A stretch of DNA of 56,382 nt from Janibacter corallicola NBRC 107790 (GCF_001570965.1 NZ_BCSR01000014.1:1-56382), one strand, 5' to 3'. Shown: positions 15,240 through 25,206, counted from the stretch's first letter. A program made the numbers and translations. Notes: a model not told the origin generated them from the sequence alone.

Positions 15240-18200
15240 ATGTCTTCCTCCCTCACCCCGCTCCTGCGGGCGATCGCCGGCCTGCCCGGGGTCGCCCAGC
15301 TGCCCGCACACACCGACTCCACCACCGAGCTGGACCTCGTCGCCCCCCGCGGGCTGCGCGCGCCGACCGTCGCGACCCTCGCCGAGGGAACCCCCGCCCC
15401 GCGCCTGGTCATCACCTCGACCGCGCGGGAGGCCGACGACATCGCCGATGCGCTCGGCGAGCTCATGGACCCCGCCGGCGTCGCGACCTTCCCCAGCTGG
15501 GAGACCCTCCCGCACGAGCGTCTCAGCCCCCGCAGCGACACCGTCGGTCGCCGGCTGGCCGTGCTGCGCCGGCTGCGCCACCCCGAGGCGAAGGGGGAGG
15601 CCCACGGTCCGGTCGACGTCGTCGTGGCCTCCGTGCGGGCGGTGCTGCAGCCGATCGCCAAGGGCCTCGCGGACCTGGAGCCGGTCGCCGTGCGCGTCGG
15701 GGACGAGCGCTCGCCGATCGAGGTCCAGGAGGCGCTGACCGCCGCGGCCTACGTGCGCACCGACCTCGTCGAGAAGCGTGGCGAGTTCGCCGTGCGCGGC
15801 GGGATCCTCGACGTCTTCCCGCCCACCGAGGAGCACCCCGTCCGGCTGGAGTTCTTCGGGGACACCGTCGAGGAGATCCGGTGGTTCAAGGTCGCCGACC
15901 AGCGCAGCCTCGAGGAGAGCCCGGAGCGCCTCTGGGCGCCGCCCTGCCGCGAGATCCTCCTCACCGACGCGGTCCGTGAGCGGGCCGCCGTCCTCGCCGA
16001 GAAGCTGCCCGGCGTCGCCGACATGCTCGGCAAGGTCGCCGAGGGCATCGCCGTCGACGGCATGGAGTCCCTCGGCCCGGCGCTCGTGGACGGGATGGAG
16101 TCCCTCCTGGACGTCCTCCCCGACGGCTCCGGCGTGCTCGTGATGGACCCGGAGCGGGTCCGGGCCCGCGCCCACGACCTCGTGAGCACGAGCGAGGAGT
16201 TCCTCCAGGCGAGCTGGGCCAATGCCGCCTCGGGCAACGCCGTCCCGGTCGACCTCGAGGGGGTCCTCGGCACCGCCTCCCACTGGACCATCGCCCAGGC
16301 CCGGGACCACGCGCTGGACCTCGGCATGCCGTGGTGGAGCATCACCCCCTTCGCCGTGGACGAAGAGCTGGCCGACATCGCCGCCGACATGGAGGACCGG
16401 GTCGAGCACGACCACGTCGGGCTGCGGGTGCCCGCGGAGGAGCCGCCGACCTTCCGCGGCAACACCGACGCCGCCGTCGCCCAGCTGGGGGAGTGGACCA
16501 CGGCGGGCTGGCAGGTCCTCGTGGCCACCGACGGCGCCGGGCTCGTCAGCCGCGTCACCGAGGTCCTCGGCGGGGCCGAGGTGCCCGCCCGCCGGGTCGA
16601 GGAGGACGCGGACCTCACCGAGCTGCCCGAGGGCGTCGTGGTCGTCACCCGGGCGAGCCTCGGGACCGGCTTCGTCGCCCCCGAGGCCCGGCTCGCGGTG
16701 CTCACCGAGTCCGACCTGCTGGGCACCAGCGGCGCCGGGGCGAGCACCCGGGACATGCGCAAGATGCCCTCTCGGCGGCGCAAGCAGGTCGACCCGCTGC
16801 AGCTGCGCCCCGGCGACCACGTTGTGCACGAGCAGCACGGCGTCGGGTCCTTCGTCGAGATGATCCAGCGCACCGTCGGCGGCGCCACCCGGGAGTACCT
16901 CGTCATCGAGTACGCGCCCTCCCGGCGCGGGCACCCGGGCGACCGGCTCTTCGTGCCGTCCGACCAGCTGGACCAGGTCACCCGCTACGTCGGCGGCGAC
17001 GCGCCCGCCCTCAACAAGCTGGGCGGCAGCGACTGGCAGAAGACGAAGTCCCGCGCGAAGCGGCACGTGCGCCAGATCGCCGGCGAGCTGATCCGCCTCT
17101 ACAGCGCGCGGATGGCCACCCCGGGGCACGCCTTCGGCCCGGACACGCCGTGGCAGCGCGAGCTCGAGGACGCCTTCGCCCACATCGAGACCCCCGACCA
17201 GCTGAGCACCATCGAGGAGGTCAAGGAGGACATGGCCAAGACCGTCCCGATGGACCGCCTCATCTGCGGCGACGTCGGGTACGGCAAGACCGAGATCGCC
17301 GTGCGGGCGGCCTTCAAGGCGATCCAGGACGGCAAGCAGGTCGCGGTGCTCGTACCGACCACGCTGCTCGTCCAGCAGCACTCGAGCACCTTCGCGGAGC
17401 GCTACGCCGGCTTCCCGGTGACGGTCCGATCGCTCAGCCGCTTCCAGACCGACGCCCAGGCCAAGGAGGTCCTCGACGGGCTCAAGGACGGCTCGGTCGA
17501 CCTCGTCATCGGCACCCACCGGCTCCTCGGCAGCGAGGTGAAGTTCAAGGACCTCGGCCTCGTCGTCGTCGACGAGGAGCAGCGCTTCGGCGTCGAGCAC
17601 AAGGAGGCGCTGAAGGCGCTGCGCACCAACGTCGACGTGCTCGCGATGTCCGCCACGCCGATCCCGCGCACCCTCGAGATGGCCGTCACCGGCATCCGCG
17701 AGATGTCCACCCTCGCGACGCCCCCGGAGGAGCGCCACCCGGTGCTGACCTTCGTCGGGGCCTACGAGGAGAAGCAGGTCGCGGCCGCCATCCACCGCGA
17801 GCTCATGCGCGAGGGGCAGGTCTTCTTCGTGCACAACAACGTCTCGAGCATCGAGCGGACCGCCTCCCGGATCCGGGAGCTCGTGCCCGAGGCGCGGGTC
17901 GAGACCGCCCACGGCAAGATGGGCGAGCACCGGCTGGAGCAGGTCGTGCTCGACTTCTGGGAGCGGCGTTTCGACGTGCTCGTGTGCACCACGATCATCG
18001 AGACCGGCCTGGACATCTCCAACGCCAACACCCTGATCCTGGACCGGGCGGACACGTTCGGCCTGAGCCAGCTGCACCAGCTGCGCGGGCGCGTCGGGCG
18101 GGGCCGCGAGCGGGCCTACGCCTACTTCCTCTACCCACCGGAGAAGCCGCTCACCGAGACCGCCACCGACCGGCTGCAGACGATCGCGAGCAACACCGAC

Positions 18201-18875
18201 CTGGGCTCCGGGATGCAGGTCGCCATGAAGGACCTGGAGATCCGCGGCTCGGGCAACCTCCTCGGCGGGGAGCAGTCCGGGCACATCGCCGGCGTCGGCT
18301 TCGACCTGTACGTGCGGATGGTCGGCGAGGCGGTCGCCGACTTCAAGGGCGAAGGGGAGGCGGCCCCGGCCGAGATCAAGATCGAGCTGCCGGTCGACGC
18401 CCACCTGCCGCACGACTACGTGCCGGGGGAGCGGCTGCGGCTCGAGGCCTACAAGAAGCTCGCCGGTGCGGAGACCGACACCGAGGTCGACGAGATCGTC
18501 GCCGAGCTGACCGACCGCTACGGCGAGCCGCCGGAGCCGGTGGAGAACCTCGTCGCCGTCGCTCGGCTGCGCATCGTCGTGCGCGAGGCCGGCCTGAGCG
18601 ACGTCGTCGTGCACGGCCGGCAGGTGCGCTTCTCGCCGGTCAGGCTCAAGGAGAGCCAGCAGCTGCGACTGGCCCGCCTCTACCCGAGGTCGAACTACAA
18701 GGAGGGCACCGGCACCGTCGTCGTGCCCGTGCCGATGACCGCGCGCGTCGGTGGCCGGCCGCTCCGCGACGAGGCGATGCTGGGGTGGGCCACCGACCTG
18801 GTCAACCAGGTCATGCTCGACAATGTCATCGTGGACTCCGGGCAGGCGGCCCGGGACAGCTCACGCAGCCGCTGA
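15240..18875 (+). CDS. mfd: Transcription-repair coupling factor
   Basis: 1211 residues, full length. Mfd pushes stalled RNA polymerase off lesions and recruits UvrA. Domains in order: UvrB-like N-terminus (1-360, SWETLPHERLSP, KRGEFAVRGGILDVFPP); RNA-polymerase-interaction domain (about 510-580, PGDHVVHEQHGVGSF); and a RecG-like translocase with Walker A GDVGYGKTE (near 676), DEEQ (near 778), SATPIPRTLEM and RGRVGRG; then the C-terminal TRCF domain. ATG at 15240 with a GGGAGA site. It heads a run with a lipoprotein gene and mazG. Confidence 0.96.
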   Translation: MSSSLTPLLRAIAGLPGVAQLPAHTDSTTELDLVAPRGLRAPTVATLAEGTPAPRLVITSTAREADDIADALGELMDPAGVATFPSWETLPHERLSPRSDTVGRRLAVLRRLRHPEAKGEAHGPVDVVVASVRAVLQPIAKGLADLEPVAVRVGDERSPIEVQEALTAAAYVRTDLVEKRGEFAVRGGILDVFPPTEEHPVRLEFFGDTVEEIRWFKVADQRSLEESPERLWAPPCREILLTDAVRERAAVLAEKLPGVADMLGKVAEGIAVDGMESLGPALVDGMESLLDVLPDGSGVLVMDPERVRARAHDLVSTSEEFLQASWANAASGNAVPVDLEGVLGTASHWTIAQARDHALDLGMPWWSITPFAVDEELADIAADMEDRVEHDHVGLRVPAEEPPTFRGNTDAAVAQLGEWTTAGWQVLVATDGAGLVSRVTEVLGGAEVPARRVEEDADLTELPEGVVVVTRASLGTGFVAPEARLAVLTESDLLGTSGAGASTRDMRKMPSRRRKQVDPLQLRPGDHVVHEQHGVGSFVEMIQRTVGGATREYLVIEYAPSRRGHPGDRLFVPSDQLDQVTRYVGGDAPALNKLGGSDWQKTKSRAKRHVRQIAGELIRLYSARMATPGHAFGPDTPWQRELEDAFAHIETPDQLSTIEEVKEDMAKTVPMDRLICGDVGYGKTEIAVRAAFKAIQDGKQVAVLVPTTLLVQQHSSTFAERYAGFPVTVRSLSRFQTDAQAKEVLDGLKDGSVDLVIGTHRLLGSEVKFKDLGLVVVDEEQRFGVEHKEALKALRTNVDVLAMSATPIPRTLEMAVTGIREMSTLATPPEERHPVLTFVGAYEEKQVAAAIHRELMREGQVFFVHNNVSSIERTASRIRELVPEARVETAHGKMGEHRLEQVVLDFWERRFDVLVCTTIIETGLDISNANTLILDRADTFGLSQLHQLRGRVGRGRERAYAYFLYPPEKPLTETATDRLQTIASNTDLGSGMQVAMKDLEIRGSGNLLGGEQSGHIAGVGFDLYVRMVGEAVADFKGEGEAAPAEIKIELPVDAHLPHDYVPGERLRLEAYKKLAGAETDTEVDEIVAELTDRYGEPPEPVENLVAVARLRIVVREAGLSDVVVHGRQVRFSPVRLKESQQLRLARLYPRSNYKEGTGTVVVPVPMTARVGGRPLRDEAMLGWATDLVNQVMLDNVIVDSGQAARDSSRSR

Positions 18876-18898
18876 GGCGCAGGACGAAAGGACCCGCA

Positions 18899-19465
18899 GT
18901 GCTGGATGGTCAAGGACGACTCCGCCGCGCGACGACCGCTCTCGGGGTCGGGCTCGCGGGACTGGTGCTCACTGCCTGCGGCAGCGGCTCCGGCGGCGAT
19001 GTGGGGGACGGGTCGAGCGCGCTCGCGGCGAGCGTCGGCGGCCACGAGTACACGGTCGGCGAGGTGCAGACGGCCAGTCGGCAGCTGTCGGACTACACCG
19101 CCGCCCAGGCCGCCAGCAGCGGCCAGCAGGCGCAGCAGATCACGCCGGAGGCGATGGTCACCAGCCTCGTGCAGGTCCCGATGATCCTCGAGCGCGGGAA
19201 GAAGGAGGGCCTGGACATCCCCTCGGCGGAGTCCGTCAGGCGCAACCTCGAACCCGTCGTGACCTCGCCCTCGCAGGAGACCGTCGAGTTCTTCCGCGCC
19301 TCGCAGGTCTACTCGCAGCTGGACCAGAAGGCCAAGCAGGAGATCTCGAAGCAGGTCACCTCCAGCGACGTGAAGTTCAGCCCGCGCTACGGCGAGGCCA
19401 CCGGGGACACCCCGAACTGGCTGAAGAAGAGCGCACCCGAGCAGCAGCTGCCCGGTCAGCAGTGA
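18899..19465 (+). CDS. SurA-like N-terminal domain lipoprotein
   Basis: 188 residues. A lipoprotein signal with lipobox LTAC places the acylated Cys at position 27. The mature part resembles SurA/PrsA chaperone N-domains (VGGHEYTVGEVQTASRQLSD, LVQVPMILERGKKEGLDIPS) but lacks a parvulin PPIase domain, ending after a KKSAPEQQLPG tail. Such proteins commonly sit between mfd and mazG in Micrococcales. GTG start with a GAAAGGA site, 23 bp after mfd; its stop overlaps the mazG GTG. A chaperone role outside the membrane is inferred. Confidence 0.8.
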   Translation: MLDGQGRLRRATTALGVGLAGLVLTACGSGSGGDVGDGSSALAASVGGHEYTVGEVQTASRQLSDYTAAQAASSGQQAQQITPEAMVTSLVQVPMILERGKKEGLDIPSAESVRRNLEPVVTSPSQETVEFFRASQVYSQLDQKAKQEISKQVTSSDVKFSPRYGEATGDTPNWLKKSAPEQQLPGQQ

Positions 19466-20229
19466 GCGCCGGGCGCCTGGTCCTGCTCGCCACGAGCCCG
19501 CGCGTCCCGCCGGGGCTGCTCAGCCGGGATGCGTGGTCCGCGCTCGCCGGCGCGGACGTCGTGCTCGCGGCCGACCCGGAGGACTCGCAGGTGATCGCCC
19601 TGCTCGACGACGGCATCGCCGTCCAGCCGCTCGACGTGGACACGCCGCAGGAACGGGCCCGCGCGCTCGTCACCGCGGCGGCGGGCGAGGAGATCGTCTG
19701 GGTCGGCTCCGTCGACGGCGACCCCGGGCTGAGCGACGCCGTCGCCGGTGAGGTCTCGCGCCTCGAGGACGCGCCCGAGGTCGAGGTGCTCGTCGGTTCC
19801 TGGGACACCCCCGGCGGCCGACTGCTCGACGCTGTCGCGGTCATGGACCGGCTGCGCGCACCCGGAGGGTGCGCCTGGGTGGCGGCGCAGGACCACGCGA
19901 GCCTCGCCCCCTTCGTCGCGGAGGAGGCACGTGAGGTGACCGAGGCGCTGGAGGCGGTGGTCGCCGAGCCCGACGACGTCGACCGTCGCGAGGACCTCAC
20001 CGACGAGCTCGGTGACCTGCTCTTCCAGGTGCTCTTCCACGCCCGGGTGGCCGCGGACCACGCGGAGGCGCCCTTCGACGTCGACGACGTCGCCGCCGCG
20101 CTCGTCGACAAGCTCGTGCGGCGCAACCCGCACGTCTTCGGCGACGTGCAGGCCGAGACCCTCGAGGAGATCGAGGCGCAGTGGCAGGAGATCAAGGCCC
20201 AGGAGCGCGCGGACCGCGACCAGCGCTGA
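19462..20229 (+). CDS. mazG: Nucleoside triphosphate pyrophosphohydrolase MazG
   Basis: 255 residues. The C-terminal half (about 130-230) is a MazG NTP-PPase domain that hydrolyses damaged or excess NTPs: the metal-binding EEAREVTEALE and DELGDLLFQVLFHARVA motifs, and DKLVRRNPHVFGD. The usual GCPWD-Q-TH entry motif is altered to GCAWVAAQDHASL, so the PWD triplet is missing while the metal ligands remain. The N-terminal 130 residues are poorly conserved. The GTG start overlaps the lipoprotein stop (GTGA). Confidence 0.87.
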   Translation: MSAGRLVLLATSPRVPPGLLSRDAWSALAGADVVLAADPEDSQVIALLDDGIAVQPLDVDTPQERARALVTAAAGEEIVWVGSVDGDPGLSDAVAGEVSRLEDAPEVEVLVGSWDTPGGRLLDAVAVMDRLRAPGGCAWVAAQDHASLAPFVAEEAREVTEALEAVVAEPDDVDRREDLTDELGDLLFQVLFHARVAADHAEAPFDVDDVAAALVDKLVRRNPHVFGDVQAETLEEIEAQWQEIKAQERADRDQR

Positions 20230-20255
20230 CGGGGACCACTGACAGGATCCACCCC

Positions 20256-21371
20256 ATGGACCAGCGGATCAGCTTCGTCACCCTCGCCGTCGCCGACCTG
20301 GCGAGGAGTCGACGCTTCTACGTCGACGGACTCGGCTGGCGGGCCGAGCTCGACGTGCCGGGCGAGGTCCTGATGTTCCGCGTGGGGGAGCGGCTGATCT
20401 TCTCGCTGTGGGACGCAGCCGCGTTCGAAGGGGAGGTCGGCCCCCTTCGTCGTGGGGAGGGATTGGCGCCGATCACCTTGGCGCACAACGTCGCCCGCGC
20501 GCAGGAGGTCGACTCGACCCTCGACCTGGCCAGGGCCGCGGGTGCACCCGACGTCTCCGCCGCGCAGCAGCGCGACTGGGGCGGCTACACCGGCTACTTC
20601 GCCGACCCCGACGGATTCCGCTGGGAGATCGCGCTCAGCCCGGGACCGATCGGCCAGATGGTCCTGCCGCCTGCCTCCCGCGACGAGGTGCGCACGAGCG
20701 AGCACGGCCGACCCGTCGGCCCGGCCGTCGGCGACTGGACGCCGCCACCCCGACCCGAGCCGGCGCGGATCGTCGGTCACTGGTGCACCCTCGAGCCGCT
20801 CACGCCGGAGCACGCCGCCGAGCTGGCGCCCGAGATCGCCGGCCCCGGGCACGAGGGCGACTTCACCTACCTCGGCGAGGAGCACATCGACGACATCGAC
20901 GCCTACGTCGCCGGCCGGCTCGCGAAGGACACCGTCGAGGTGCTCGTGCGCGACGGGGACGGCATCGCCTGCGGGGTGGTCGCGCTGATGCGCATCGATC
21001 TCGACCACGGCGTCGTCGAGATCGGCAACGTCGTCCTCGGGCCCCGGCTGCAGCGCACGACCGCGTCGACCGAGGCGATGTCGCTGCTCGCCCGGCACGT
21101 CTTCGACCTCGGCTACCGCCGCCTGGAGTGGAAGTGTGACTCCCTCAACGAGCCCTCCCGCCGCGCGGCGGAGCGGCTCGGCTTCACCCACGAGGGCACC
21201 TTCCGGCGGCACGTCGTGACGAAGGGGAGGTCCCGCGACACCGCGTGGTTCGCCATGACGCTCGAGGACTGGCCGATCGTCCGGGCCGCGCACGAGGCCT
21301 GGCTGGACCCGGCCAACTTCGTCGACGGCGTCCAGCAGCAGCGCCTGTCCGACGTGCTCGCGCGCGGCTGA
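20256..21371 (+). CDS. VOC (glyoxalase-like) and GNAT acetyltransferase fusion protein
   Basis: 371 residues in two parts. Residues 1-130 are a VOC-fold domain (RISFVTLAVADLARSRRFYVDGLGW ... GGYTGYFADPDGFRWEIALSPGP) like those of glyoxalases and bleomycin-resistance proteins. Residues 165-345 are a GNAT acetyltransferase of the RimJ/RimL type (CTLEPLTPEHAAEL, VVEIGNVVLGPRLQRTTASTEAM, RRLEWKCDSLNEPSRRAAERLGF), with a short C-terminal extension. A linker of about 35 residues joins them. ATG seven bases after CAGGAT, suggesting a leaderless message. The two domains together suggest modification of a bound small molecule, but the substrate is unknown. An inverted pair of the CGAAGGGG motif lies in the VOC part. 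Confidence 0.85.
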   Translation: MDQRISFVTLAVADLARSRRFYVDGLGWRAELDVPGEVLMFRVGERLIFSLWDAAAFEGEVGPLRRGEGLAPITLAHNVARAQEVDSTLDLARAAGAPDVSAAQQRDWGGYTGYFADPDGFRWEIALSPGPIGQMVLPPASRDEVRTSEHGRPVGPAVGDWTPPPRPEPARIVGHWCTLEPLTPEHAAELAPEIAGPGHEGDFTYLGEEHIDDIDAYVAGRLAKDTVEVLVRDGDGIACGVVALMRIDLDHGVVEIGNVVLGPRLQRTTASTEAMSLLARHVFDLGYRRLEWKCDSLNEPSRRAAERLGFTHEGTFRRHVVTKGRSRDTAWFAMTLEDWPIVRAAHEAWLDPANFVDGVQQQRLSDVLARG

Positions 21372-21419
21372 CGGGGGACATCCACCCGGGTGGGTCGCTG
21401 GGGGCCATCACGGGGGTGA

Positions 21420-22760
<1,341 letters not shown>

Positions 22761-22765
22761 CCGCG

Positions 22766-23329
22766 ATGGCCGGTAGCCCGCGCCGCCGCCCCGCACGCAG
22801 CAGCAGTGCGAAGGGCCCGGCTCGCCGTCCGCGCGCGACCCGTCCGGCCGGTCGTCAGCAGCCCCCCGTCCGGAAGCGGGCGGTGACCGGGAGCAGGTCC
22901 GCCGGCGCACCGATGATGAACCCACGCCGCTGGGTGGCGCTGTGCTCGCTCTCGCTGCTGCTCGCCGTGATGCTGCTGCCGACGCTGAAGTCCTGGTACG
23001 ACCAGCAGCAGCGGCTCGACGAGCTGCACGCCCAGGTGAGCGAGCAGCAGGAGAGCGTCGCGCAGCTGCGCCGCGAGAAGCACCTGTGGTCCACGGACGA
23101 GTACGTCGAGGCCCAGGCCCGCAAGCGGCTGAAGTTCGTGCGGCCGGGGGAGCGCTCCTACACCGTCGCGGACACCGACGCCGCGGACGCCCCCGAGGTC
23201 GACCCGGAGACCGGCGCGGTCAAGGGGCAGGACTCCCAGCCCTGGTACGACCAGGTCGCCTCCTCGGTCAAGGACGCCGACGACCCCGGCACACATGTCC
23301 CCTCGGACCCGCCGGCGGCCCAGCCGTGA
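22766..23329 (+). CDS. FtsB/DivIC-like septum-formation protein
   Basis: 187 residues. A basic cytosolic N-terminus (1-50, rich in Arg, Pro and Ser) is followed by one transmembrane helix (about 55-74), then a coiled coil (about 77-105, DQQQRLDELHAQVSEQQESVAQLRREKH) and DEYVEAQARKRLKFVRPGE, the standard FtsB/DivIC signature. In division it would bridge FtsQ and FtsL in the divisome. Its place right after eno is conserved in actinomycetes. The stop overlaps the DUF501 GTG as GTGA. Confidence 0.87.
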   Translation: MAGSPRRRPARSSSAKGPARRPRATRPAGRQQPPVRKRAVTGSRSAGAPMMNPRRWVALCSLSLLLAVMLLPTLKSWYDQQQRLDELHAQVSEQQESVAQLRREKHLWSTDEYVEAQARKRLKFVRPGERSYTVADTDAADAPEVDPETGAVKGQDSQPWYDQVASSVKDADDPGTHVPSDPPAAQP

Positions 23330-23862
23330 GCACCGACGAGCAGGGCAATGACCTGGACCGGGTCGCCGCCGAGGACCTCGAGCTGGTCGGCGAGCAGCTC
23401 GGCCGGCCGGCCCGATCGGTCGTCGGTGTCGCCCACCGCTGCCCGTGCGGTGGCCCCACGGTCGTGCGCACCGCACCGCGGCTGCCCGCCGGCACCCCCT
23501 TCCCGACGTCCTTCTACGCGACCTGCCCCCGGCTGACCGGGGCGATCTCGACGCTGGAGTCCAGCGGGCTCATGGCCGAGATGTCCCGGCGCCTGCTCGA
23601 GGACGAGGACCTCGCCGAGCGCTACGCGGCCGCCCACGAGGACTACCTGCGCCGACGCTCGGAGCTGGGCGACGTCCCCGAGATCGAGGGGATCTCCGCC
23701 GGCGGGATGCCGACCAGGGTCAAGTGCCTCCATGTGCTCGTGGCACACTCGCTGGCCGCCGGGCCCGGGGTGAACCCCCTGGGCGACGAGGCACTGCAAC
23801 GGCTGCCCGAGTGGTGGCGAACCAGCCCGTGCTGCGGCACGGACGAAGGGAGCGACGCATGA
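23326..23862 (+). CDS. DUF501 family protein
   Basis: 178 residues, the conserved actinobacterial protein between ftsB and ppx. Recognisable segments: RCPCGGPTVVRTAPRLPAGTPFPT with three conserved cysteines including CPRL, and the late AGGMPTRVKCLHVLVAHSLA followed by GVNPLGDEAL. The HxLxxHxLA-like stretch and cysteines hint at metal binding, but no activity is known. Both ends overlap neighbours by four bases (GTGA and ATGA), so it is translated as part of one operon with ftsB and ppx. Confidence 0.88.
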   Translation: MSTDEQGNDLDRVAAEDLELVGEQLGRPARSVVGVAHRCPCGGPTVVRTAPRLPAGTPFPTSFYATCPRLTGAISTLESSGLMAEMSRRLLEDEDLAERYAAAHEDYLRRRSELGDVPEIEGISAGGMPTRVKCLHVLVAHSLAAGPGVNPLGDEALQRLPEWWRTSPCCGTDEGSDA

Positions 23863-24851
23863 GAGTCGCCGCGATCGATTGTGGGACCAACTCCATCCGC
23901 CTGCTCGTGGCCGACCACGACGCCGAGGCCGGGACGCTGACCGAGGTCACCCGACGGGCCGAGGTCGTCCGGCTCGGCCAGGGGGTGGAGAACACCGGCC
24001 GGCTCGGTCAGGAGGCACTGGACCGGACCCTGCTGATGTGCCGGGAGTACGCCGAGGAGTGCCGCCACCACGGCGTGCCCCGGGGCAGTGTCCGGTTCGT
24101 GGCCACCTCGGCGACCCGGGACGCGAGCAATGCCGAGGAGTTCTTCGAGGGCGTTCGCGCGGCCTTCGGGGAGCTGGAGGTCTCCCCGGAGGTCATCTCC
24201 GGCGACGAGGAGGCGACGCTGGGCTTCGCCGGCGCCACCCGCGGCCTGCAGGAGGCCGGCTTCGATGGTCCCTACCTCGTCGTCGACATCGGGGGCGGCT
24301 CCACCGAGATGGTCCGCGGCACCCACGAGGTCGTCGCCGGGCGCTCCTTCGACATCGGCAGCGTGCGCCTCACCGAGCGCCACCACCGGACCGACCCGCC
24401 CACCCAGGAGATCATCGACGCCGCCCGGTACGACATCGCCGAGGTCCTCGACGTGGCCGAGGCGGAGGTCGGGCTCGGCGGGATCAAGACCGTCGTCGGC
24501 CTCGCCGGATCGGTCACGACGGTCACCGCCCAGGCGCTCGGCCTGAACTCCTACGACCGCGAGGCCATCCACCTGGCCAACGTCTCGGTCGAGCAGATGA
24601 TGATGGCCTGCGAGCAGCTCATCCTCAGCACCCGTGCCGAGCGGGCGCAGCTGCCCTTCATGCACCCCGGCCGCGTCGACGTCATCGGCGGCGGAGCGCT
24701 CATCTGGTACGAGATCCTCGACCGGGCCCGCGGCGCCAACGGCCCCGACCTCGTCGTGACCAGCTCCGAGCGCGACATCCTCGACGGCATCGCGCTGAGC
24801 GTGGTCGAGCGGCGCACGGCCCCCGACGAGGAGCCCGACCAGGGCGAGTGA
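23859..24851 (+). CDS. ppx: Exopolyphosphatase / pppGpp phosphohydrolase family protein
   Basis: 330 residues, the short actinobacterial Ppx/GppA form. The ASKHA ATPase fold is marked by AIDCGTNSIRLLV (phosphate 1), SATRDASNAEEFF, VVDIGGGSTEMV (phosphate 2) and VGLAGSVTTVTA (adenosine-type motif). Family members hydrolyse polyphosphate or convert pppGpp to ppGpp; in the short mycobacterial paralogues activity differs, so the exact substrate is open. The ATG overlaps the DUF501 stop (ATGA). Confidence 0.88.
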   Translation: MRVAAIDCGTNSIRLLVADHDAEAGTLTEVTRRAEVVRLGQGVENTGRLGQEALDRTLLMCREYAEECRHHGVPRGSVRFVATSATRDASNAEEFFEGVRAAFGELEVSPEVISGDEEATLGFAGATRGLQEAGFDGPYLVVDIGGGSTEMVRGTHEVVAGRSFDIGSVRLTERHHRTDPPTQEIIDAARYDIAEVLDVAEAEVGLGGIKTVVGLAGSVTTVTAQALGLNSYDREAIHLANVSVEQMMMACEQLILSTRAERAQLPFMHPGRVDVIGGGALIWYEILDRARGANGPDLVVTSSERDILDGIALSVVERRTAPDEEPDQGE

Positions 24852-24898
24852 CCGCCCTCCGGACGAAGGGGGCCGGCCCCGCTGGCTAGGCTGAGCGC

Positions 24899-24973
24899 GC
24901 CCCCGTGGCCCAACTGGCAGAGGCGGGCGCCTTAAAAGCGCCTTCGGTGCGGGTTCGAGTCCCGTCGGGGGCA
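24899..24973 (+). tRNA. tRNA with anticodon TAA (tRNA-Leu), short variable arm
   Basis: Acceptor GCCCCCG (24899-24905) pairs with CGGGGGC (24966-24972), discriminator A. Anticodon stem GGCGC/GCGCC (24926-24930, 24938-24942) holds loop CTTAAAA, so the anticodon is TAA, reading UUA. The T-arm is GCGGG-TTCGAGT-CCCGT. The variable region is only about six bases (24943-24948), unlike the long variable arm of normal bacterial tRNA-Leu. The position after ppx is the usual tRNA site in actinomycetes. I found no in-frame TTA codon in the window's genes, so this tRNA serves rare codons. Confidence 0.75.
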
Positions 24974-25018
24974 CCCACCGAGGTCATTCGTCGCCCGTCG
25001 CCCTTCGAGGCTCCTCGC

Positions 25019-25063
25019 TGGCGCTCGTCGCACCTCATGGACCGGTCGTTGGCGCTCGTCGCA
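25019..25063. repeat. Short direct repeat, REP-like
   Basis: TGGCGCTCGTCGCA occurs at 25019-25032 and again at 25050-25063, 31 bp apart, directly after a TTCGAGGCTCCTCGC string. Similar extragenic strings recur in many Micrococcales genomes as I recall, but only this copy is visible here. Confidence 0.35.
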
Positions 25064-25097
25064 GCCGGGGCAGCCAGCGCCGCTCCCACCAACCAGG

Positions 25098-25206
25098 TGA
25101 CTCGCGGGTACGACACCACCCTCGGGCGTCGAGACATGACGGACCCTCGTTTCTGCGGGATCCACGTCGCCGGTGGCCGGCAGCGTGGTGTCGTACCCGT
25201 GAGTCA
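25098..25206. repeat. MITE-like inverted repeat in the gap before the peptide transporter
   Basis: ACTCGCGGGTACGACACCAC (25100-25119) is the inverse complement of 25185-25204 with one mismatch, and TG/CA extend it at the outer ends. The arms are separated by 65 bp with no gene. It could be a miniature non-autonomous element or a long RNA hairpin. No clear target-site duplication flanks it. Confidence 0.5.

Noticed and set aside
15201-18614. A 1137-residue open frame on the minus strand
   Set aside because: It is the antisense shadow of mfd: low-complexity, Asp/Glu/Leu/Val-rich sequence typical of reverse-strand high-GC coding DNA, with no domain.
25098-25206. An intact insertion sequence
   Set aside because: Only 109 bp with no transposase frame and no clear target duplication.
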